Shown: positions 33,084 to 37,648 of the stretch, piece by piece | Layout of the letters: every line of letters begins with the position of its first letter | Numbering within the stretch: position 1 is the first letter of the stretch | Assembly: GCA_964435475.1 (NCBI GenBank) | Contig: CAYSZB010000019.1 | Coordinates: 1-37,648 of the forward strand | Source of the DNA: CAYSZB01 sp964435475 | Lineage (GTDB): Bacteria > Chloroflexota > Anaerolineae > Anaerolineales > Anaerolineaceae | DNA: 37,648 nt | Direction of reading: 5' to 3' | Notes under the pieces: generated by a model | Database searches by the model: none | Told to the model about the DNA's origin: nothing | Seen by the model: the letters and a program-made list of their open reading frames with translations, nothing else | Made by a program: the position numbers and the translations under genes

Positions 33084-33763
33084 CAAAGACCATCAGGGCG
33101 GAATTCCATTTTCATACCATCTATTCCCACGATAGCCTGGTCAGGATCCCGGAGTTGCTGGATGCCTGCCAGAAAAAGGGCATCGATCGCATCGCCATCA
33201 CCGACCATGATGCCATTGCTGGTGCCCTGGAAGCCAAAGAACTAGACCCCGAGAGGGTGATCGTTGGCGAAGAGATCCAGACCTCGGAAGGTGAGATTCT
33301 GGGCTATTACATGACCGAATTGGTTCCACACGGTCTGACGCCCATGCAGACGGTTGAAGCCCTCAAAAAACAGGGTGCCGTCATCAGCATCGCCCATCCT
33401 TTTGATGATCACCGCCTGGCTTTTTACCTTTCAGCTTCCTTTATGGAGATACTCCCTCATATCGATGGTATTGAGGTTTTCAACGCCCGCTGCCTGGATC
33501 CACAATATAATGAAAAGGCGTACGCATTTGCTGAAGAACATGGGTTGTTGAAGTTCGCCGGTTCTGATGCGCATAGTTTAATAGAGCTGGGCAGGGCAAA
33601 CCTCCTGCTGCCGGAATTTCATGATGCCGATACCCTTAGGCTTGCCATGCGGTCTGCAAAATTTACCGGTGGCTTGTCTGCCGCCTGGGTCCACCTGATC
33701 TCAACCTACAGCAAGGCGGTTAAAGGACTCAGCCACGCCGAGGGCGAAACCGGTGGCAGCTGA
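33080..33763 (+). CDS. PHP-domain metal-dependent phosphoesterase
   Basis: This 227-residue PHP-fold protein has metal-binding groups in the usual order: EFHFHTIYSHDS at the N-terminus, ITDHDAIAG, GEEIQT, ISIAHPFD and GSDAHS. It is a stand-alone PHP enzyme of the YciV/TrpH-like kind, which hydrolyse small nucleotides or phosphate esters. The start overlaps the alr stop by 4 bases, so it is co-translated with alr. The substrate is not predictable. Confidence 0.9.
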   Translation: MTKTIRAEFHFHTIYSHDSLVRIPELLDACQKKGIDRIAITDHDAIAGALEAKELDPERVIVGEEIQTSEGEILGYYMTELVPHGLTPMQTVEALKKQGAVISIAHPFDDHRLAFYLSASFMEILPHIDGIEVFNARCLDPQYNEKAYAFAEEHGLLKFAGSDAHSLIELGRANLLLPEFHDADTLRLAMRSAKFTGGLSAAWVHLISTYSKAVKGLSHAEGETGGS

Positions 33764-33792
33764 CCCTGGGCAGGTTGGAAAAAATTGCGTAT

Positions 33793-33831
33793 TTTCACTG
33801 TATAACAGTGAAACACTGGTGAAATTTGGGA
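33793..33831 (+). promoter_or_regulatory. Inverted repeat before the ANT(6)-like gene (operator or hairpin)
   Basis: TTTCACTGT and ACAGTGAAA (33793-33801, 33805-33813) form a perfect 9-bp inverted repeat separated by ATA. A further half-like CACTGGTGAAA follows within 12 bases. It lies 30 bases before ATG 33843. The layout suits a repressor operator, with TATAA at its centre possibly part of a -10. A simple leader hairpin is the alternative. Confidence 0.45.
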
Positions 33832-33842
33832 GGTGAAAACTG

Positions 33843-34715
33843 ATGCGCAGTGAAAAAGAAATGCTTGACCTGATCATCAATGCCGCCAGGGATGATGATC
33901 GTATCCGTGCCGTCATCCTCAGTGGTTCGCGTACCAACCCCGACGCGCCCAAAGACTTCTTCCAGGATTTTGACGTCGTCTACGTCGCCACGGATATCCA
34001 ACCCTACATCCACAACCTGGACTACATCCGGCAGTTTGGTGACCTGATGATCCTGCAGCTGCCGGATGAAATGGGCTCCCCTGAACCCAAAAAACACCCT
34101 GGATATTGCTACCTGATGCAGTTCATGGATGGCAACCGCATCGACCTGACCTTTTATCCTCTGGATAAATTTCCTGAAATGGTGTGGGAGGGTTTCAATG
34201 TAGTCCTGCTGGACAAGGATGGATACCTCTCCACCTTGATCCCGCCCGGTAAAAAAGTTAGCCTGCCAGAAAAACCGACTGCCAATGAATTCGCTGATTG
34301 TTGCAACGAATTCTTATGGGTCGCTCCCTATGTGGCCAAGGGGCTGTGGCGCAAAGAGATCACCTATGCCAGAACATTTCTTGATGAATATTTACGCCGC
34401 CAGTTAATGATGATGCTTTCCTGGTATGTCGGGGTTATCACTGATTTCAAAGGCGACCCTGGGAAATCGGGTAAATATCTCCAGCATTACTTACCTGCGG
34501 ACCTTTGGAATTTGCTGTTACGATCCTACTCAAATGCTGATATCAACAATACCTGGGAAGCCCTTTTTTCTATGACAGACCTTTTCCGCTCCATTGCCCG
34601 GCATGTTGCTGACCATTTTGGGTTTGCATACCCCGTGGGTGATGACGAGAGGGTCACAGCTCACCTCAACCATGTCCGCAACCTACCGCCTGATGCTGAT
34701 GAAATGTATCCCTAG
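33843..34715 (+). CDS. Aminoglycoside 6-adenylyltransferase-like protein (ANT(6)/AadE type)
   Basis: This 290-residue nucleotidyltransferase matches the streptomycin 6-adenylyltransferase family. VILSGSRTNPDAPKD carries the Gly-Ser-Arg of the fold and FFQDFDVVYV the metal-binding Asp42 and Asp44. FGDLMILQLPDEM and the helical C-terminal part (WVAPYVAKGLWRKE, LMMMLSWYVG) are also family-like. True enzymes transfer AMP from ATP to streptomycin. Chromosomal relatives in environmental bacteria are often untested for resistance. GGGAGG lies 8 bases before the ATG. Codon style matches neighbours and no mobile element is near, so recent acquisition is not suggested. Confidence 0.88.
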   Translation: MRSEKEMLDLIINAARDDDRIRAVILSGSRTNPDAPKDFFQDFDVVYVATDIQPYIHNLDYIRQFGDLMILQLPDEMGSPEPKKHPGYCYLMQFMDGNRIDLTFYPLDKFPEMVWEGFNVVLLDKDGYLSTLIPPGKKVSLPEKPTANEFADCCNEFLWVAPYVAKGLWRKEITYARTFLDEYLRRQLMMMLSWYVGVITDFKGDPGKSGKYLQHYLPADLWNLLLRSYSNADINNTWEALFSMTDLFRSIARHVADHFGFAYPVGDDERVTAHLNHVRNLPPDADEMYP

Positions 34716-34765
34716 TCCTGGACTAGAAATCTGTTGAAATATGTCAATAATTCACTGTTTTCCCT

Positions 34766-34771
34766 TATAAT
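34766..34771 (+). promoter_or_regulatory. -10 element of the yifB/comM-like gene, leaderless layout
   Basis: An exact TATAAT ends 6 bases before ATG 34778, so transcription should begin at or next to the start codon. There is no Shine-Dalgarno in between. This is a typical leaderless arrangement. Confidence 0.5.
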
Positions 34772-34777
34772 CATCCA

Positions 34778-36298
34778 ATGCTAGCCTGCGTTTATTCTTG
34801 TGCTCTCGTCGGTCTTGAAGGTGTGGTCTTGCAGGTTGAGGTCGACACAGGGGGCGGCTTGCCCAAAATGATCATTGTGGGCTTGCCCGATGCTGCGGTC
34901 AAAGAAAGTTGTGAACGCGTGCAGTCCGCAGTCAAGAACACCGGCATGCACTATCCCCGCCGAAAGATCACTGTCAACCTCGCACCAGCGACCGTCCGCA
35001 AGGAAGGTCCTGTTTATGACCTGCCCATTGCTGTGGGGGTGTTGGTTGCCACCGAGCAGCTCAGCCAGCAAAGCCTGGAAGGTGCGATGTTCATTGGTGA
35101 ATTATCACTGGACGGCAGTGTCAGGCATGTGCGGGGTATCCTGCCCATGGCAGCTCTCGCAAGGGCAGAAGGCTTTAAAAAGCTATTTGTACCGGTTGAA
35201 GATGCTCCTGAAGCAGCCCTCATCCCGGATGTTGAGATCTACCCTGTCGATACTTTGCTTTCGCTTTATCAGCACCTCAATGGAGACAGCCTGATATCAC
35301 CAACGCCATCCATCATGCCGGATGAGATCCCGGTTGAGGTCCGCACGGATTTCAGCGAGATCAAAGGCCAGGAACACGTCAAGCGGGCACTGGAAGTTGC
35401 GGCGGCGGGCTCACATAATTTATTGATGATCGGCCCACCTGGCTCCGGAAAAACGCTCATGGCGAGGGCTTTACCAGCCATCCTTCCCAGGATGTCGATT
35501 GATGAATCGCTCGAAGTGACCCGCATCTATTCCGTTGCTGACCAGATGCCGCCGGGTGTCCCCTTGATCCGCACTCGTCCGTTCCGTTCGCCGCACCATA
35601 CGATCAGCCATGCAGGTTTGGTTGGTGGAGGCAACTGGCCTCACCCTGGCGAGATTTCGCTCGCCCATCGCGGCGTGCTGTTCCTGGATGAGTTACCCGA
35701 ATTCGGCATGCGCGTGCTCGAAGTCCTGCGTCAGCCGGTAGAAGACAAAGTGGTGACCATAAGCCGTGCCCAGGGGTCCTTGACCTTCCCGGCGAATTTT
35801 ATGCTGGTGGCAGCGATGAACCCTTGCCCGTGTGGCTATTATGGTGACAATCTCAAGAACTGTACCTGTTCTTCCTCTGCTGTGACCAATTATCAAAAAC
35901 GCATCTCAGGTCCGCTCATGGATCGCATCGATATTCATGTGCATGTGCCGCGGTTGGATTACCAGAAGATCAGCGCCAGCCGGCAGGGAGAATCCTCGGA
36001 AACGATCCAGGCCAGGGTGGAAATTGCCCGCCAGCGGCAACTCAAGCGTTTTGCCGGAACCGGAATCATGAACAATGCCGACATGACCGTCGCCCAGGTC
36101 AGACAGTATTGCGTGCTGGATGAGCCCTGCCAGGCATTGATGCGAACAGCGATGAAACAATTGCAGCTTTCCGCCCGTGGTTATCATCGGGTTTTAAAGT
36201 TGGCTCTCAGTATCGCCGACCTGGTGCAAAGCGAAACAATCTCCCAAGTCCACCTGGCAGAGGCATTGCAATACAGGCCTAAAGACCTGGATGTTTGA
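34778..36298 (+). CDS. YifB/ComM-family Mg-chelatase-like AAA+ ATPase
   Basis: This 506-residue AAA+ protein is of the YifB/ComM family. ComM in competent bacteria is a helicase that drives branch migration during natural transformation. The N-terminal ChlI-like domain (1-165) has PKMIIVGLPDAAVKES and NLAPA. Walker A GPPGSGKT is at 219-226, Walker B in GVLFLDELPEF, and the cysteine-rich MNPCPCGYYG then CTCS follows. A C-terminal Mg-chelatase helix bundle ends the protein. It is complete and of normal length. Whether it serves transformation in this organism is unknown; no other competence gene is in view. Confidence 0.93.
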   Translation: MLACVYSCALVGLEGVVLQVEVDTGGGLPKMIIVGLPDAAVKESCERVQSAVKNTGMHYPRRKITVNLAPATVRKEGPVYDLPIAVGVLVATEQLSQQSLEGAMFIGELSLDGSVRHVRGILPMAALARAEGFKKLFVPVEDAPEAALIPDVEIYPVDTLLSLYQHLNGDSLISPTPSIMPDEIPVEVRTDFSEIKGQEHVKRALEVAAAGSHNLLMIGPPGSGKTLMARALPAILPRMSIDESLEVTRIYSVADQMPPGVPLIRTRPFRSPHHTISHAGLVGGGNWPHPGEISLAHRGVLFLDELPEFGMRVLEVLRQPVEDKVVTISRAQGSLTFPANFMLVAAMNPCPCGYYGDNLKNCTCSSSAVTNYQKRISGPLMDRIDIHVHVPRLDYQKISASRQGESSETIQARVEIARQRQLKRFAGTGIMNNADMTVAQVRQYCVLDEPCQALMRTAMKQLQLSARGYHRVLKLALSIADLVQSETISQVHLAEALQYRPKDLDV

Positions 36299-36321
36299 AA
36301 TTCTTGTATTTGAGTTGAGAT

Positions 36322-37527
36322 TTATTTCTGTCGGGCCTGCTTGAGGTTTTCCAGGATCTGGTCAAAGTGGGACCGTGTATGCAGGGTGAGCTGTGTTCCC
36401 ATGAATGTCAACCGCCACATCAGACTTTTCGATTTTATAAACTCTTCTGGCAGGTATTCGATACAAAGAACGGTCTCTTCGAGGCTTGAAGCTAACGCTT
36501 TCATTAGCTCAGGCAAAGTGGGATAGACCGCCACGGTTGCTTTTACTTTTGCATCCAGGTTACCGAAAAATTCGTCGTTTACCGGTTCCTGGTTCAAAAC
36601 AAAATTGCTTATCCAAGCCTGGTGATCCCGCTCGGAATGGATGAGGTGGGCAATAACCTCTTTTATCGTCCAATCTTTTGGTGCCGGGCGGTAATCGCCT
36701 TCGTTTTCCTTGACTTTGGCAATAATCTCTGACAATTCCTGGTAAGCCTTGGCTTGTTCTTGCCGGATCTGCTCTGCCAGAAGCACAAAATCTCCAGGGA
36801 CCCTGGGCATTGCAAGATGAGAAAGCAGCACTTCTTGTGTGATTTTATCTGCCTTCCGATAATAGGTCAGCGTGACGCTATCTCCTGCCTTATAGTGGCC
36901 GATAGCACGGGTCATGCTGGTGAAATCCACCACTTCGAAATCATCAATGAATGTGATGACATCCCCGCTTTTTAAACCAGCTTTCTCTGCACTATGCCCT
37001 GAAACCACATCAACCAGGCGAACACCTCGCTTAATGGGGATCAGATCGTTCTCGTTTGTCTTGTGATACTCTTCGGGATAGATCCCAATAAATGGACGCT
37101 GGCTGATCCGCAAATCGATGCCTGTTTCAAACATGGATGCCAGGTTTTCAAGGCTGATCGTCCAACCTTTTTCGATTTCATCCAGTGTTGTAGCCCATTC
37201 GATGGATTGACCCAGTCGGCTGTGCTCGACTGTTAAGAAAGTGTGGTCTTTTTTCGGCTCAAGGGTAAACGTAACCAGGGAGGATGCCGGATCATTACTG
37301 CCCCGCCATTCGTATGAGACCTTTTTGTCCTTGATCAGCTCAACAATTTTGCCTGCCGCAAAATACCCGCTTTCCCAGACCAGGTAAACCTTGCCTGCAG
37401 GCTTGGCAGTGACTAATGCCAGGTCACATAACCAAAGACGCAATTGTGTGCTGTTGGTCAGGGCTAAATAAACTTCGCCTGGACTTCCAGCAATCATCCG
37501 GGATAAAGTAATGGTTTTCTCTTCCAT
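36322..37527 (-). CDS. AHSA1 (SRPBCC) - PDZ - DinB three-domain fusion protein
   Basis: This 401-residue soluble protein has three recognisable parts. Residues 1 to about 140 are AHSA1/START-like (SPGEVYLALTN near the start; HSRLGQSIEWATTLDEIEKGW near the end), a ligand-binding fold. Residues about 155-240 form a PDZ domain (GVRLVDVVSGHSAEKAGLKS, then GDVITFIDD). Residues about 250-401 are DinB-like (DWTIKEVIAHLIHSERDHQAW and HTRSHFDQIL), with histidines placed as in metal-binding DinB proteins. There is no signal peptide. ATG 37527 is preferred over TTG 37539 because AGGTG sits just before it. The combined function is unknown. Confidence 0.8.
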   Translation of the reverse strand: MEEKTITLSRMIAGSPGEVYLALTNSTQLRLWLCDLALVTAKPAGKVYLVWESGYFAAGKIVELIKDKKVSYEWRGSNDPASSLVTFTLEPKKDHTFLTVEHSRLGQSIEWATTLDEIEKGWTISLENLASMFETGIDLRISQRPFIGIYPEEYHKTNENDLIPIKRGVRLVDVVSGHSAEKAGLKSGDVITFIDDFEVVDFTSMTRAIGHYKAGDSVTLTYYRKADKITQEVLLSHLAMPRVPGDFVLLAEQIRQEQAKAYQELSEIIAKVKENEGDYRPAPKDWTIKEVIAHLIHSERDHQAWISNFVLNQEPVNDEFFGNLDAKVKATVAVYPTLPELMKALASSLEETVLCIEYLPEEFIKSKSLMWRLTFMGTQLTLHTRSHFDQILENLKQARQK

Positions 37528-37547
37528 CTCACACCTCAATAATGGTG

Positions 37548-37553
37548 ATTATA
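37548..37553 (-). promoter_or_regulatory. -10 element for the AHSA1-PDZ-DinB gene
   Basis: An exact TATAAT on the minus strand lies 20 bases before ATG 37527. A TTGACT is present 14 bases further upstream, shorter than a normal spacer. Confidence 0.45.
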
Positions 37554-37648
37554 CAACACTCGAAATAAGTCAAATTACTTCGTCCAATGTAAAAAAGATT
37601 ATGCAACCTTTTTTCTGTAAAAGTGAGTCAGAAATATCCATCGTACAT

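Noticed and set aside
33793..33813. LexA/SOS box
   Set aside because: CTGT and ACAG halves are present but separated by 3 bases instead of the 8 of the classical E. coli box.
1..37648. CRISPR arrays, tRNA, rRNA, insertion sequences, prophage
   Set aside because: No regular direct-repeat/spacer pattern, cloverleaf, rRNA motif, transposase or phage gene was seen on reading both strands by eye; covariance searches were not possible.

Overview
The window looks like a chromosomal segment of an Anaerolineae-like member of the Chloroflexota. This is inferred from gene content and style, not from a phylogeny. The pointers are several lipoproteins with long Pro/Thr linkers, LysM/M23 wall peptidases, a DUF3048 lipoprotein, no outer-membrane genes and moderate GC. 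Most of it is ordinary, densely packed housekeeping DNA in short operons with 1-13 nt gaps or 4-11 nt overlaps. A 100-N scaffold gap shows it is draft sequence.

Layout. (1) 1-4426 is an accessory, cell-surface region. It holds the tail of an M23-type peptidase, several decayed M23 3' ends, two AT-rich tandem paralogous lipoproteins of unrecognised family (637-1809, 1875-3035) and an intact membrane-anchored LysM-M23 peptidase. (2) 4526-7471 carries a divergent pair, an M1-like lipoprotein metallopeptidase and an MFS exporter. (3) 7500-11990 is a minus-strand operon: small membrane protein, selA, M24 peptidase, tsaD, OsmC-like. (4) 12150-15886 is metH under a complete SAM-I riboswitch with promoter, aptamer and terminator all visible. 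(5) 16012-19049 holds a DUF3048 lipoprotein, a metallophosphoesterase and a DUF4349 lipoprotein. (6) 19117-21809 is the translation operon prfA-prmC-tsaC, with prmC cut by the scaffold gap. (7) 21949-25729 is a plus-strand run: HDAC-like deacetylase, histidine phosphatase, GNAT acetyltransferase, CNNM/CorC-type membrane protein. (8) 25731-29154 holds an RlmI-like methyltransferase, a MalY/PatB aminotransferase, a cold-shock protein and a class I methyltransferase. (9) 29128-31818 is the overlapping operon tgt-uppP-phosphate-binding-like lipoprotein. (10) 31968-36298 holds alr, a PHP phosphoesterase, an ANT(6)-like nucleotidyltransferase and a YifB/ComM ATPase. (11) 36322-37527 encodes a three-domain AHSA1-PDZ-DinB fusion.

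Together these serve translation fidelity and tRNA modification (prfA, prmC, tsaC, tsaD, tgt, selA), envelope biosynthesis and remodelling (alr, uppP, M23) and methionine supply (metH, MalY-like). The points most worth a second look are the unknown lipoprotein pair bracketed by M23 remnants, the AHSA1-PDZ-DinB fusion, the false gap in prmC (its 55-bp flanks are identical and collapsing them restores one 283-residue frame), the uppP/phosphate-binding gene overlap and the promoter pattern (exact TATAAT with poor -35, some apparently leaderless). I found no CRISPR array, tRNA, rRNA, insertion sequence or prophage. No clearly new multi-gene system is demonstrated; the surface region at 1-4426 is the best candidate.
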